The notes under the pieces were generated by a model that saw nothing but the letters and a program-made list of their open reading frames with translations, did no database searches and was not told where the DNA came from. A program made the translations under genes and the position numbers. This document shows, one piece after another, positions 35,469 through 46,600 of a stretch of DNA of 64,000 nt (positions within the stretch are counted from its first letter, which is position 1; each line of letters starts with the position of its first letter). Source of the DNA: Elizabethkingia miricola (GTDB lineage Bacteria > Bacteroidota > Bacteroidia > Flavobacteriales > Weeksellaceae); contig NZ_LSGQ01000003.1 of NCBI RefSeq assembly GCF_001675285.1, positions 558,001-622,000 of the forward strand, read 5' to 3'.

Positions 35469-36815
35469 TTAAGGTAATGTAGAAAAATCTATATCAGGCG
35501 CTTGTGTAGGGGCGGTTACTGAAAACTGAGTGCCTGGTGCTACGATAGTACTAAAGAATCCTCCATTTTGCAGGAAGAAACTGTTTCCGTTTGTTCCGCC
35601 CATAGCATCAATTCTTTGTTGTGCATTATAAGTAGCATCTACAGTAAACTTAGCTGCAGAAACAGCCTGCCAGTTTCCTGCTGATGTTCTTACCCATTGG
35701 TTTTTAAACTCAGCTTTTCTTCCCATATACCCGTTTTCAGGATTAAAGTTCTCCACAAAACTATAGAAACCTTTCAGGTAAGTGCTGGTTTGAGGTCTCT
35801 TCCAGCTGGCGATAAGCTTCCATGTCGTGGTATCTGGTGAAAGAAACCATGCTGTATAATCTGTTTTACCAGTACCATCCGGTTCTCCTTTCAGTAAGAA
35901 TTTATAGGTTTGTCCGGCGGTCCAGTTGTATTTATAATAACTCTGTCCTCCTGAGCCTTCATTACCAAACTCACCAATGGTAACACCGCTTCCGGCTCTG
36001 TTTAATACTATTTTATGATCCGGCGGAATATTGTTCGGATCATCTGTAGGGAAAGGACTCCATACTGAGAATAAAACTCTTCTTTCCGTAGCAGAATTAA
36101 CCTGAATACCAAAATAACCTTCGCCAAAACCGTTAGCCATAAAGTAAGAGCCGATTTTATCTTCTCCAACCGGAACCGTAACTTCATTATAATAATAGCT
36201 TACATTGCTGCTGGTAGGAACTGTATAGCCTAAGTGACATGAAGGTCCTCTGCGTGCCCAGTAATAATAAGAGGTGTCGTTGCTGAAAATATTGGTTCCT
36301 GAGGCTGCGTTACCACTAAATGTAATGTCTGTTACATCGGCGAAATAACCACCTGTTTTAGATACGCCCTGTAAATCGACTTTTACATAACCCGGAGTAG
36401 AAATATTGAAATCTCCCGCAGTGTAACTGGTGTTAGCAGATCCGGTTAAAGTAACGTTTTTAGAAACATTTCCTACAGTGACTTTTACAACACTGGTTCC
36501 GGACGGAACAGATGCTTTTAATCCAATGCTTAGGGTTCCGGCATTACTCACTCTGAAATATGTACTGATAACAGAATTGGAATTTGTCCAGTTACCCAGC
36601 TTTGTAGAAGTAATCACTTCGTTGGCTCCGGAAGGTTTTACTGTTAAGAATGAATTTCCTGCAACAGGTACACTGAATGTAGAACCTGCAACAGCTCCCG
36701 AAGCTTTAGCCTGTGGTGAAACAGAATCTTCTGCTGTCATGTTGTTTTCTCTGCACGATTGGAAAGCAAACAGTGCAATACCCAAGAAGGTACCGGTTAA
36801 TAGTTTAGATCTCAT
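35469..36815 (-). CDS. lipoprotein with DUF5077 and DUF3472 domains
   Basis: Protein of 448 residues: a lipoprotein signal (lipobox Q-S-C, Cys21), a DUF5077-type carbohydrate-binding-like beta-sandwich (about 45-170) and a DUF3472 domain (about 185-400, rich in Trp/Tyr: Y-Y-Y-W-A-R-R-G-P-S, S-W-K-R-P-Q-T). These domains go together in Bacteroidota surface proteins thought to act on glycans; the activity is not established. Transcribed alone, divergent from the porin operon across a gap of 448 bp. Confidence 0.85.
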   Translation of the reverse strand: MRSKLLTGTFLGIALFAFQSCRENNMTAEDSVSPQAKASGAVAGSTFSVPVAGNSFLTVKPSGANEVITSTKLGNWTNSNSVISTYFRVSNAGTLSIGLKASVPSGTSVVKVTVGNVSKNVTLTGSANTSYTAGDFNISTPGYVKVDLQGVSKTGGYFADVTDITFSGNAASGTNIFSNDTSYYYWARRGPSCHLGYTVPTSSNVSYYYNEVTVPVGEDKIGSYFMANGFGEGYFGIQVNSATERRVLFSVWSPFPTDDPNNIPPDHKIVLNRAGSGVTIGEFGNEGSGGQSYYKYNWTAGQTYKFLLKGEPDGTGKTDYTAWFLSPDTTTWKLIASWKRPQTSTYLKGFYSFVENFNPENGYMGRKAEFKNQWVRTSAGNWQAVSAAKFTVDATYNAQQRIDAMGGTNGNSFFLQNGGFFSTIVAPGTQFSVTAPTQAPDIDFSTLP

Positions 36816-37263
36816 AATTTATTGTGATTTAGTTTACTGATACTAAAATAACTATTTTTTTAAATAAAACTAAAGTTTATTCTATTAAATATTGATTTAA
36901 TGACAAATAAAAGCTTTTGATTGTTGTGAAAAGTTAAATGTCTAAATTCGGAATAATGGTGAAAAAATGTAGAAATACAGAAAAGCAGGACGGGGGTAGA
37001 TTACTGTACCGCAAGGGCTAAGAGTAATTTTATACCTTTAACTTCTAATTTAGAATCAATTTAATTATATTGTTATCAAATAATTATTAATTTTAGTTAA
37101 TTTATTAAAATAATATACATAATAAAAGTTTTTAGCTATGTAATAAATCATATGTCGACCTGAAATATAACAGGTCGATATACTTGAAAAAGGAGAAGGA
37201 AAATCGGAACTTTAAACAACAGAAATAACAAATGATTAGCCTGCTAATCTCAAAAATTGCTAT
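36816..37263. other. 448-bp divergent intergenic region
   Basis: There is no gene here. It contains a small hairpin with a GCAA loop (ATTACT...AGTAAT, 37000-37028), the perfect TTCTAA-T-TTAGAA palindrome (37043-37055), a long A/T-rich stretch and the TCGACCTG palindrome described separately. The sequence AAAAAGGAGAAGGAAAA (37185-37202) looks like a ribosome binding site but is 62 bp before the porin start, so it is not used by that gene. Confidence 0.5.
37155..37178. promoter_or_regulatory. palindrome upstream of the porin operon
   Basis: TCGACCTG-AAATATAA-CAGGTCGA has perfect 8-bp arms and an A/T-only 8-bp centre, 85 bp before the porin ATG. It looks like a regulator-binding site or a leader hairpin. 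Confidence 0.5.
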
Positions 37264-38445
37264 ATGAGTAATAGGAAGTATCGAAAATTTATTTTTATTC
37301 CCTTATTATTGGGAGCATTTTTCAGTAATGCACAAACCAAAGATTCAGTAAAGGTTCCTGCAAAGGACTCATTAACTGCTAAAAAGCAAGAGGCTGCTGA
37401 AGTAAAGTATCCTCAATTTCAATTCAAAGGCCTTTTTCAGGCACGCTATCTGGTGGGAATGACAAAGGATGTAGATGTAAATGGTCTGCATCATAGTGAC
37501 CACAGTGGTACCAGCAACAATTTTATGATCAAGTATATGCGGGTGCAAATGAAAGCGCAGATCAGTAAACGTACTGAGGTTGTTGCGCTTGCTAACCTTG
37601 CTGATTTCAAAAATGATCCTAAGGGTCGTGTATTGGAGAATGCATACATCAAGTACACCTTCAATCCTAAAATAGCCATTACCGTCGGACAGTTCCGTCC
37701 ATGGTTTGGTATAGAAGAAACTTATCCTGTAGATATTATCAAATCATTGGACTGGTCCAATCAGTATACAGAGTTTGGAAAACTGGGATGGACAAGTTTC
37801 CAAATTGGGGCCTCTGTCGGCGGGCAGATGCAACTTGGTAAAATACCTTTCCAGTATGCGGTATCCGTAGTTAACGGAAACGGGAAGAATCAGATCAATG
37901 ACAATGATAATGGCAAACAGTATTCAACACGTTTGGTTTTCGGGTTGGCTCCTAAATACAATTTCAATATTGGATTAAATGGTGGTGTAGGTGAGGTCTT
38001 CAGTAAAAAAGTATATGCAGTCGGAGTAGATGTTACCGGAGATATTCAGTTTGATTCCCGCTGGAGTCTGGATATGCAGCTGGAAGCTAAACAGGCAACC
38101 AATCATATATTATACAATTCTCTTGCTGAAAACGTAAGGACTTCCAATCCGGACGATTATCTGGTACGGGGTATTTATTTTCTTCCTAATTTCAGATATG
38201 AGATTAACCACAAAAATCTAAGTGCTTTAGAATTCTCTTGCCGTTATGAATATCTGGATAATAACTTCCGCCGGGATTCTAACCCTCGGCAAACTATTAC
38301 TCCAATGTTCGGGCTGGAATTTCTGAAAAATTATGGTGCAAGGATACAGTTGGGAGTACAGATAGACCGCTATAAAAAACAGGTGGAAAATACCAATCAA
38401 TACAACAATAATCTGTTTATTGTTCAGGTACAGAGCCGATTCTAG
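37264..38445 (+). CDS. outer-membrane porin (phosphate-selective porin O/P-like)
   Basis: Protein of 393 residues with a signal peptide (1-23, ending S-N-A-Q), a short Lys/Asp-rich linker, then a 16-strand barrel pattern ending in a terminal Phe. The motif V-G-Q-F-R-P-W-F-G-I-E-E and the overall layout fit the OprO/OprP-like porins of Bacteroidota. It is the first gene of an operon with an SLC13 transporter and succinate dehydrogenase, so it may admit dicarboxylates rather than phosphate; that is inferred from context. Confidence 0.82.
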   Translation: MSNRKYRKFIFIPLLLGAFFSNAQTKDSVKVPAKDSLTAKKQEAAEVKYPQFQFKGLFQARYLVGMTKDVDVNGLHHSDHSGTSNNFMIKYMRVQMKAQISKRTEVVALANLADFKNDPKGRVLENAYIKYTFNPKIAITVGQFRPWFGIEETYPVDIIKSLDWSNQYTEFGKLGWTSFQIGASVGGQMQLGKIPFQYAVSVVNGNGKNQINDNDNGKQYSTRLVFGLAPKYNFNIGLNGGVGEVFSKKVYAVGVDVTGDIQFDSRWSLDMQLEAKQATNHILYNSLAENVRTSNPDDYLVRGIYFLPNFRYEINHKNLSALEFSCRYEYLDNNFRRDSNPRQTITPMFGLEFLKNYGARIQLGVQIDRYKKQVENTNQYNNNLFIVQVQSRF

Positions 38446-38487
38446 TCAAAATAAAATCACATAGAAATAATAAACAAAAATATACTC

Positions 38488-39918
38488 ATGAAAGAGATTA
38501 ATATCAAAAACGTTGCATTTACTTTTGCAATAGCGTTAATCATCTGGTTTATTCCGGTTCCGGATGGTGTGACCCCGGAAGCATGGCACTTGTTTGCCAT
38601 CTTTGCAGCAACTATTTTAGGAATTATCCTAAAGGCAGCTCCTATGGGAACGATGTGTATGATGGCTATAGGTTTTACAGCGCTTACACAGGTATTGGCT
38701 CCCGGAGATGCCGGTAAGTCGATTACTAAAGCCCTTACCGGATTTGGAGACAAAGTGATCTGGTTAATCGGGATATCCTTCTTTATTGCCCGAGGATTTA
38801 TCAAAACGGGATTAGGAAACCGTATAGCCTTTTTATTTATCCGGGTTTTCGGAAAAAGTTCTCTTGGACTTGCTTACGGATTAGGTTTGGCAGATATGTG
38901 TCTGGCACCGGCTATTCCGAGTAATACAGCCAGAGGTGGTGGGATTATTTACCCGATTATGAAGTCTATGGCAATTAGTTTTGGTTCAGTGCCGGATCAG
39001 CCGGCAACCCATAGAAAATTAGGATCTTTCCTTACGCTGAACAGTTATTACATGAATTTGATTGCTTCTTCAATGTTCCTTACCGGTACAGCGAGTAATC
39101 CGATGTGCCAGAAATTTGCAGCCAATCTGGGAATAGATATAACATGGATGTCATGGGCAGTAGCTGGTTTTGTGCCAGGGTTGGTGGCTTTCTTTGTTGT
39201 TCCTTTAGTGCTTTACAAATTATATCCGCCTGAATTAAAGAAAACTGATGGTGCTCAGAAAATGGCAGCTGATAAGCTTAAAGAAATGGGTGCGGTTTCC
39301 AAACACGAATGGTTGATGTTACTGGCTTTCTTTATTTTATTATTCTTGTGGATTTTTGGAGGCTCTCTTTCTATAGATGCTACAACTACTGCTTTTATCG
39401 GACTTACATTACTTTTACTAACTTCTGTGCTGACATGGGAAGATGTGAAATCTGAAAAAGGTGCATGGGATACTATTGTATGGTTTGCAGTGTTAGTAAT
39501 GATGGCCAGTTCTCTTAATGAGTTAGGATTTATTGGCTGGTTTAGTGATTTGATTAAAGTGAAAATCGGAGGATTGAGCTGGCAGGTAGCCTTCCCGGTT
39601 ATTATACTGGTATATTTCTTTAGCCACTATATTTTTGCCAGTGCCACAGCTCACGTAGCAGCGATGTATGCGGCTTTATTAGGAGTAGGTGTTTCTTTAG
39701 GAATCCCACCAATGCTGTTAGCAATGATGCTGGGTTTCATGGGATCTATATACGGTGTACTTACACATTACGGACATGGTCCGGCTCCGGTATATTTCGG
39801 TAGTGGCTATGTTGAACTAAAAGCATGGTGGCTGAGAGGTCTGGAAATAGGAATAGTTTTACTCATCATCTATATGGTCGTAGGAGGTCTGTGGATGAAA
39901 GTACTGGGATATTATTAA
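38488..39918 (+). CDS. SLC13/DASS-family dicarboxylate transporter
   Basis: Protein of 476 residues with about 12 helices. It has the DASS substrate/sodium motifs S-N-T-A in P-A-I-P-S-N-T-A-R-G-G-G and T-G-T-A-S-N-P-M in the first half, and an A-S-A-T-A-H-V-A segment in the second. It belongs to the CitT/SodiT1-type branch, which carries 2-oxoglutarate, malate, succinate, fumarate or citrate. It lies 42 bp after the porin and 16 bp before the cytochrome b gene, which makes succinate/fumarate the likely cargo. Confidence 0.88.
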   Translation: MKEINIKNVAFTFAIALIIWFIPVPDGVTPEAWHLFAIFAATILGIILKAAPMGTMCMMAIGFTALTQVLAPGDAGKSITKALTGFGDKVIWLIGISFFIARGFIKTGLGNRIAFLFIRVFGKSSLGLAYGLGLADMCLAPAIPSNTARGGGIIYPIMKSMAISFGSVPDQPATHRKLGSFLTLNSYYMNLIASSMFLTGTASNPMCQKFAANLGIDITWMSWAVAGFVPGLVAFFVVPLVLYKLYPPELKKTDGAQKMAADKLKEMGAVSKHEWLMLLAFFILLFLWIFGGSLSIDATTTAFIGLTLLLLTSVLTWEDVKSEKGAWDTIVWFAVLVMMASSLNELGFIGWFSDLIKVKIGGLSWQVAFPVIILVYFFSHYIFASATAHVAAMYAALLGVGVSLGIPPMLLAMMLGFMGSIYGVLTHYGHGPAPVYFGSGYVELKAWWLRGLEIGIVLLIIYMVVGGLWMKVLGYY

Positions 39919-39934
39919 TCAATTAATTATAATT

Positions 39935-40591
39935 ATGCTGAATACACTTTCAAGAAAAATGCTGATGTGCCTTACAGGGCTGTTCCTGGGTTTCTTTTTG
40001 CTGATTCACTTTTTGGGAAATTTACAACTCTTCCTTCCACAGGAGCAGGCGCACTTACAGTTCAATGCTTATTCTCACTTTTTATCCGGAAATATTGTTA
40101 TAAAAATTGTTTCACTGGTTCTGTATACCAGTATCATTTTACATGCAATAGACGGGTTGGTGATTACTATAAAAAATAGAAAATCTGGCGGTACTTATCA
40201 GTCTGACCGAAGAGGCAGAGCCAGTAAATGGTATTCCCGTAATATGGGGATATTGGGTACGCTGATTCTTATCTTTCTGGTGATCCATTTTCAGAATTTC
40301 TGGTATGTCTATAAATTCGGAAGTCTTCCGCTGGATGATAAAGGAAACAAAGACCTGTATATTCTGGTAATAACAGTCTTTAAAGAATGGTGGTATGTGG
40401 TTATCTATGTAATTTCTATGATTGCGCTTTGTTATCACCTTATCCACGGGATTTACAGTGCTGTGAGAACTTTGGGGTTATTCCATCCTAAATACGTGAA
40501 ATGGATTAAAATAGCAGGAATTGCTTATTCGGTAATTATTAGTGTCGGATTTGCGCTAATGCCTGTCTATGTATTTCTTACCGTTAAATAA
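39935..40591 (+). CDS. sdhC: succinate dehydrogenase/fumarate reductase cytochrome b subunit
   Basis: Protein of 218 residues with five membrane helices (about 10-30, 55-78, 98-120, 143-165 and 180-205) and haem-ligand His residues in the helices (L-L-I-H-F, I-I-L-H-A, L-V-I-H-F, C-Y-H-L-I-H-G). It is a single large anchor with two haems b, the type-B (Wolinella-like) arrangement that works with menaquinone. It is separated from the flavoprotein gene by an unusual 202-bp gap. Confidence 0.9.
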   Translation: MLNTLSRKMLMCLTGLFLGFFLLIHFLGNLQLFLPQEQAHLQFNAYSHFLSGNIVIKIVSLVLYTSIILHAIDGLVITIKNRKSGGTYQSDRRGRASKWYSRNMGILGTLILIFLVIHFQNFWYVYKFGSLPLDDKGNKDLYILVITVFKEWWYVVIYVISMIALCYHLIHGIYSAVRTLGLFHPKYVKWIKIAGIAYSVIISVGFALMPVYVFLTVK

Positions 40592-40607
40592 AAATATAAT
40601 AACATTC

Positions 40608-40746
40608 AAACCACATAGAGTTTTATGATTAGAAAAGATTCTTCTTTAGGAATACATAGATTTAAGAAGCAAAGCTTCTTGCTACTGTTTTGGGAATTTA
40701 TTTCCCTATGTAACCTTCGTAGAATATCCTATTGTATCTATGTGGT
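40608..40746. repeat. MITE-like palindromic element inside the sdh operon
   Basis: Perfect 10-bp terminal inverted repeats ACCACATAGA (40610-40619) and TCTATGTGGT (40737-40746) enclose about 117 bp with an inner hairpin AAGAAGC-AAA-GCTTCTT (40664-40680) and further CTATGT words. There is no coding frame. The end motif resembles intergenic repeats I recall from related genomes. Probably a non-autonomous mobile or REP-type element. Confidence 0.65.
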
Positions 40747-40793
40747 AAGAGGAGGTGAATGTGTTTGATATTAATTAAATAATAAAAGAGCAA

Positions 40794-42710
40794 ATGATGT
40801 TAGATTCTAAAATACCAAAAGGCCCGTTAGAAGAAAAATGGGAAAACTATAAAAAAACAGCTAAACTGGTAAACCCTGCCAATCGTAAAAAATTGGATGT
40901 TATTGTCGTAGGAACAGGATTGGCGGGGAGTTCGATTGCGGCATCTCTTGGCGAACTGGGGTATAATGTAAAAGCTTTCTGTTTTCAGGATAGCCCGCGT
41001 AGGGCACACTCTGTTGCTGCCCAGGGAGGTGTAAATGCCGCTAAAAATTATAAAAACGACGGTGACAGTGTATACCGGATGTTTGTAGATACATTGAAAG
41101 GTGGAGACTTCAGGGCACGTGAAGCCAATGTCTATCGTATGGCAGAGTGTTCCCTTAATCTTATAGATCAGGCCGTGGCTCAAGGTGTTCCGTTCGGCCG
41201 GGAATACGGAGGATATCTGAATAACCGTTCTTTCGGCGGTGTGCAGGTAAGCCGTACATTCTATGCCAGAGGACAAACCGGTCAGCAGTTATTACTGGGT
41301 GCATATCAGGCATTGATGCGACAGGTAGGTAAAGGGAGTGTAGAATTGTTTTCCCGTCACGAAATGTTGGATTTGGTAGTGATTGACGGAAAAGCACGCG
41401 GGATTATTGTACGTAATCTGGATACCGGAGAAATAGAGCGGCATGCAGCACATACCGTTGTGTTGGCAACCGGAGGTTACGGAAAGATTTATTATCTCTC
41501 CACTTTGGCAATGGGCTGTAATGGCTCAGCGATATGGCGGGCGCATAAAAAGGGCGCATTAATGGCTTCTCCAAGCTGGATACAGATTCACCCGACTTCA
41601 TTACCGCAATCGGGAGATTATCAGTCAAAATTAACACTGATGTCTGAATCTTTGAGAAATGACGGAAGGATTTGGGTGCCATTAAAAAATGGTGAAACCC
41701 GGAAGCCAAATGATATTCCGGAAGAAGAAAGAGATTACTATCTGGAAAGAAGATATCCTGCATTTGGAAATCTTGCACCAAGAGATATATCATCTAGGGC
41801 TGCAAAAGAGCGAATTGATGCAGGCTTCGGAATCGGACCACTGAAAAATGCAGTTTATCTGGATTTTTCTAAAGCTATAAAAGAACAGGGAAAAGCAAAG
41901 ATTAAAGAGAAGTACGGAAACCTGTTCGATATGTATCTGAAAATTACAGGTTACGATGCTTATAAAGAGCCTATGATGATCTCGCCATCTGCGCACTTTT
42001 CTATGGGAGGATTGTGGGTAGACTATGAATTGATGACTACAATTCCCGGGCTATTTGCCTTGGGTGAAGCTAATTTTGCGGATCACGGAGCCAATCGTTT
42101 GGGAGCTAATTCTCTGCTTCAGGCTTCTGTAGATGGTTACTTTATAGCTCCTTATACAATTGCGAATTATCTTTCGGGAGAAATTCATACCGGGAAAATA
42201 TCGCCTGATCATCCTGAATTTGAAAAAGCTGAAAAAGAAGTAAAAGATCAGATTCAGAAGTTTATGGAGGTTAAAGGAAATAAGACTGTAGATTATTACC
42301 ACAAAACTTTGGGTAAACTCTTGTATGATTATTGTGGCTTAGCAAGGAATGAAGAAGGGCTGAAATATGCGATAGAAGAGATTCGGAAGCTGAAACAGGA
42401 ATTTTATCAGAATGTTACTATTCCGGGAGTTGGGGATAAGATGAACGGAGAGCTGGAGAAAGTAGGAAGGGTTGCTGATTATTTTGAAATCGGAGAGCTG
42501 ATGTGCTATGATGCGCTTACCCGAAATGAATCTTGCGGTGCACACTTCCGGGAGGAATATCAGACCCCGGATGGAGAAGCGCTTAGAAATGATGCTGATT
42601 TTCAGTTTATTTCTGCATGGGGCTGGAAAGGAGAGGAGCAGGAACCGGAGTTGGTTAAAGAGCCTCTTGTTTTTGAAGAAATACAGCCTGTAGTACGTAG
42701 TTACAAATAA
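40794..42710 (+). CDS. sdhA: succinate dehydrogenase/fumarate reductase flavoprotein subunit
   Basis: Protein of 638 residues. It has the FAD motif [10 protein letters not shown] (38-47), the covalent-FAD His in A-H-S-V-A-A-Q-G-G (His72), the substrate loop [10 protein letters not shown], and catalytic Arg/His in the H-P-T-S-L and R-L-G-A-N-S-L-L regions. The order of segments is that of the type-B flavoproteins. It oxidises succinate to fumarate (or the reverse) and passes electrons to the iron-sulfur subunit 17 bp downstream. The gene begins with two ATG codons, either of which may be used. Confidence 0.94.
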   Translation: MMLDSKIPKGPLEEKWENYKKTAKLVNPANRKKLDVIVVGTGLAGSSIAASLGELGYNVKAFCFQDSPRRAHSVAAQGGVNAAKNYKNDGDSVYRMFVDTLKGGDFRAREANVYRMAECSLNLIDQAVAQGVPFGREYGGYLNNRSFGGVQVSRTFYARGQTGQQLLLGAYQALMRQVGKGSVELFSRHEMLDLVVIDGKARGIIVRNLDTGEIERHAAHTVVLATGGYGKIYYLSTLAMGCNGSAIWRAHKKGALMASPSWIQIHPTSLPQSGDYQSKLTLMSESLRNDGRIWVPLKNGETRKPNDIPEEERDYYLERRYPAFGNLAPRDISSRAAKERIDAGFGIGPLKNAVYLDFSKAIKEQGKAKIKEKYGNLFDMYLKITGYDAYKEPMMISPSAHFSMGGLWVDYELMTTIPGLFALGEANFADHGANRLGANSLLQASVDGYFIAPYTIANYLSGEIHTGKISPDHPEFEKAEKEVKDQIQKFMEVKGNKTVDYYHKTLGKLLYDYCGLARNEEGLKYAIEEIRKLKQEFYQNVTIPGVGDKMNGELEKVGRVADYFEIGELMCYDALTRNESCGAHFREEYQTPDGEALRNDADFQFISAWGWKGEEQEPELVKEPLVFEEIQPVVRSYK

Positions 42711-42727
42711 TTTAAATCTAAAAAGCT

Positions 42728-43477
42728 ATGCAATTATACCTTAAAATATGGAGACAGAAAGATAGAAATGCTGAAGGGAAGCTGGAAGAATATAAACTGG
42801 ATCAGCTGAATTCTCATATGTCGTTTCTGGAAATGCTGGATACGCTGAACGAAAAGCTTATTCTGGAAGGAAAAGAACCTGTAGAATTTGATCATGACTG
42901 CCGGGAAGGGATTTGTGGTCAATGCGGAATGATGATTAATGGCATTGCTCACGGACCACTAAAAAATACAACGACCTGTCAGTTGCATCTCAGATCTTTT
43001 GAAGATGGTGATACTATTGTGATTGAACCATTCCGAGCTGCGGCTTTTCCTGTAAAAAAGGATCTTAAAGTAGACCGTTCTGCATTAGACCGAATTATTG
43101 CTTCTGGTGGATTTGTGTCTGTGAATACCGGACAGGCTCCCGATGCTAAAACAATTGCAATTACCCATCAGCTGGCGGAGGAAGCTTTCGATGCAGCAGC
43201 ATGTATCGGTTGTGGTGCATGTGTGGCGACCTGTAAGAATGCCAGTGCTGCTTTGTTTACTTCAGCAAAAATTTCACATATGGCGCTTTTGCCACAAGGA
43301 AAAGAAGAACGAAATGAAAGAGTTGTGAATATGGTAAAACAAATGGACGAAGAGCTTTTTGGACACTGCTCCAATACAGAAGCCTGCGAAGTGGAATGTC
43401 CGCAAGGTATATCAGTTCTGAATATTGCCCGTATGAATTATGAATACAGCAGAGCATTGTTTTATAAAAAGAACTAA
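42728..43477 (+). CDS. sdhB: succinate dehydrogenase/fumarate reductase iron-sulfur subunit
   Basis: Protein of 249 residues with all three cluster motifs: [2Fe-2S] [11 protein letters not shown] (about 57-67) plus a later Cys, [4Fe-4S] [11 protein letters not shown] (about 159-169) and the [3Fe-4S] ligands in [13 protein letters not shown]. It is the last gene of the porin-transporter-dehydrogenase operon, followed by a terminator 20 bp on. Confidence 0.94.
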   Translation: MQLYLKIWRQKDRNAEGKLEEYKLDQLNSHMSFLEMLDTLNEKLILEGKEPVEFDHDCREGICGQCGMMINGIAHGPLKNTTTCQLHLRSFEDGDTIVIEPFRAAAFPVKKDLKVDRSALDRIIASGGFVSVNTGQAPDAKTIAITHQLAEEAFDAAACIGCGACVATCKNASAALFTSAKISHMALLPQGKEERNERVVNMVKQMDEELFGHCSNTEACEVECPQGISVLNIARMNYEYSRALFYKKN

Positions 43478-43495
43478 CAAATATCAAATAGTAAT

Positions 43496-43522
43496 GAAAA
43501 CCCTCAGAAATGAGGGTTTTGT
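43496..43522 (+). terminator. terminator of the sdh operon
   Basis: AAAACCCTCA-GAAA-TGAGGGTTTT, perfect 10-bp stem with a GAAA loop and a T-rich tail, 20 bp after the sdhB stop. Confidence 0.9.
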
Positions 43523-43540
43523 TATTTGGAAACCGGAGAA

Positions 43541-43569
43541 ACCTCTCAGGTTTTCAAAACCTATGAGGT
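43541..43569. repeat. REP-like palindrome
   Basis: ACCTC-TC-AGGTTTT-C-AAAACCT-AT-GAGGT: a 29-bp palindrome with one internal mismatch pair, between the sdh terminator and the tamB promoter. Similar words are common in intergenic regions of related bacteria as I recall. It could also act as a second terminator. Confidence 0.55.
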
Positions 43570-43656
43570 CTAAGAAGAGAGTGATAATATTGTGGATTTG
43601 TAATCTGTGATTCAAAATGTAAAGTTGTTTAGTTCGTCTGTAAAGCTTAGGTTTAG

Positions 43657-43664
43657 TATATTTG
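43657..43664 (+). promoter_or_regulatory. -7 box of the tamB-tamL operon
   Basis: TATATTTG matches TAnnTTTG exactly, 17 bp before the TTG start at 43682, giving a very short leader. This supports the unusual start codon. Confidence 0.6.
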
Positions 43665-43681
43665 TGTAAACACAAACAAGT

Positions 43682-46600
43682 TTGAAGCTGAAAATAAATA
43701 AAAAGAAACTTTTAAAACGAACGATTATAACCATTATTTCTATAGTGGTATTTTTCAGTTTATTGATACTCAGCTTAAGACTTCCGGTTGTACAAAATTT
43801 CATTAAAGACAGACTTGTTGTATATCTGGAGAACAAAATCAAAACAAAAGTAAGTCTCGAAAAAGTATACGTAGCTTTTCCTAACAATCTGCAGTTAGAG
43901 AATCTTTATCTGAAAGGGCAGGATGTAGACACACTTCTGGCAGTTAGAAAACTGGACGTGGGACTGAATATGATGAAGCTGATGAGTTCTACAGCAGATA
44001 TTACCTCTATTGATTTGGAAGGAGTTAATGCAAATGTGGTAAGAAACCGGGACGGTAAATTCAATTTTGATTACATTATCAATGCTTTTGCAACGAGTGA
44101 CAAAGAGGAAAGCTCTTCGAAGCCGTTTATTATTTCTCTTAACAAAATAAAACTTAAAGATATAGGGGTAACATTCAAAGATCAGCAATCCAAGAATGAT
44201 ATTAAACTATATTTTAATTCTTTTGATACCCGGGTAAAAACATTTGATTTACAGAAGAATAATTATGCTGTAGGCGATATTAATCTGGATGGTTTAAAGC
44301 TTAAACTGAAACAGGATCTGGTGGCCGAAGTTTCTGAAAAGGTTGGAAAAAAAGTAGATTCACTGAGTAAGCAACAGCCTATGAAAATTGGTCTTCAGGG
44401 AATTAAGCTGACCAATTTTAACATCGACTATGGTGATGAAAATACCAAGACATTTGCAAAAGTATTATTCAAAGAACTGAGTACAAAAGTCAATCAGCTG
44501 GACCTGGAAAATAATGCTTATAATATAGATAATGTCCTGCTTGCAGGTGCAGATATCCGTGCAGATCTTTATCTGCCAGCCAAAAAAGAGGATCCTAAAA
44601 AAGTACAGGAAAGTTCTGCTGGTTCCGGGAAAGAAAAAGCAATGAAAGTATTGCTGGGTAATCTGAATTTTAATGATGTAAAAGTTGTTTATAACAATAC
44701 CGCTGTGGTTCCAAGTAAGCAGGGAATGGACTACAATCATCTGAACTTTTCCAGAATGAACGTAGATGTCCGTAACTTCAAAATGGAAAATAATGAGTTT
44801 GCAGGAACGGTGAAGTCTGCTGAGATTAAGGAAAGCAAAGGACTGGATATTCAGAGGCTGACAACTAATTTTACATATGGATCAAAAGAAGCTTACCTTA
44901 AGAATCTTTACCTGCAGACATCCAAAACTGTTTTGCGGGATGAGGTTGTCATAGGTTATGACTCCGTCGAACAATTAACTGCCAATCCGGGAGCTATAAA
45001 AGTATCCGCAAGTATCCGTGACTCCAAAGTTGGTTTTTCAGATATACTGAATCTTGTTCCTACGCTCAGAAATACTGTTCCGTTCAATAAATATCCTAAT
45101 GCGGTACTGTTGGTAAATGCCAATGCAAAAGGAAGTGTCAACGATCTGGTGATTCAGAGTTTTAAGCTTTCAGGTATTGATCAGCTAAAAGTTGCAGCTT
45201 CCGGCCGGGTAAAGAATGCCATGAATCCGGATAAGCTCTATTATGATCTGAAAATTGGAGAGCTTTCCTCTTCTGATAAGACAATTTATAATCTGGTTCC
45301 AAAGAATACAATTCCGTCGAATATCTCATTGCCTTCATTTTTCAGTGTAAAAGGTATAGCGAAGGGAACAACGAAGAATGTAAATACAAATTTGAATCTT
45401 ACTTCTGCTTTTGGTAATGCAGAGATTATTGCACAAGTGGATATGCGTCGTAAGAATCATGAGTTATACGACGTGAATGCAAATCTCCATAATCTTCAAA
45501 TTGGTAAGATTATTCAGAATAAAGAAGTAGGAGCGATCACTGCAAAAATTGCAGCTAAGGGGGAAGGTTTCGATCCTAAAAGCGCAAAAGCAGATATAAG
45601 AGGCTATGTAAACTCAGCAGTATATAAAGCTTATAATTATCGTGAGATGGACCTTACGGGAAAAATAAATCACGGTGCATATAGTTTAGCTTTAAATTCT
45701 AAAGATCCGAATGCTAATATGAATCTTGCAGCTTCAGGAGTTTATAACGAAAAAAATCCTACAGTAAAAGTAAATGGAGCGATTACCAAACTGGATCTGA
45801 ATAAACTGGGATTCTATGAGAAGCCTATGATTGTTGCCGGAAAACTGGATGGTGATTTTAGTAACCTTAACCCGGATGAATTAAACGGCTCACTCAACCT
45901 TCAGAATTTTGCCATTTCAGATACTAAAGAAGTTTTTCCTATACAGGAAGTTAATTTTAAGGCTATATCCACAAAGGATTCAAACGAATTGAATCTGAAT
46001 TCGCAAATTGCGGATATAACGCTTACCGGAAAATATAAACTGACACAAATCTTTGGAGCACTTCAGCAGACGATTAATCAGTATTATCAGTTTCAGAAAC
46101 CTGGTAAAGCTCAGAAGATTCAGCCCGGACAGCACTTTGCCTTCAATGCAAAAATTAAAAATGATAATCTGATCCGTAAGTTTGTTCCTGATCTGAAGGA
46201 TTTCGAAACCATAACACTGAATGGTAATTATGATGCAGATTCCCAGAAAATAGAGGTGGACGGAAGAATTCCGCAACTCCAATACGGGGAAAATAGCATT
46301 CAGGGAGGAACTTTGAAAATTACCAATGAAAATCAGGCACTGCAATATAATCTGGGTGTTGCTTCACTGAAGAGTTCCAGTCTGGCGCTGAATAAAATAA
46401 GTGTTGTCGGGGATGTAGCAAACAATACAATCAATTACAATATTACGACTAAGGATGCGAAAGATGCTACACAATTCCTGATTGCCGGAACAGCAAAATC
46501 GTTAAACGATATTACCGAAGTTTCACTTAATCCAAACGGATTAAAACTAAACTATGATGATTGGACGGTAGCTGAAAATAACAGGATCCAGATAAGCAGT

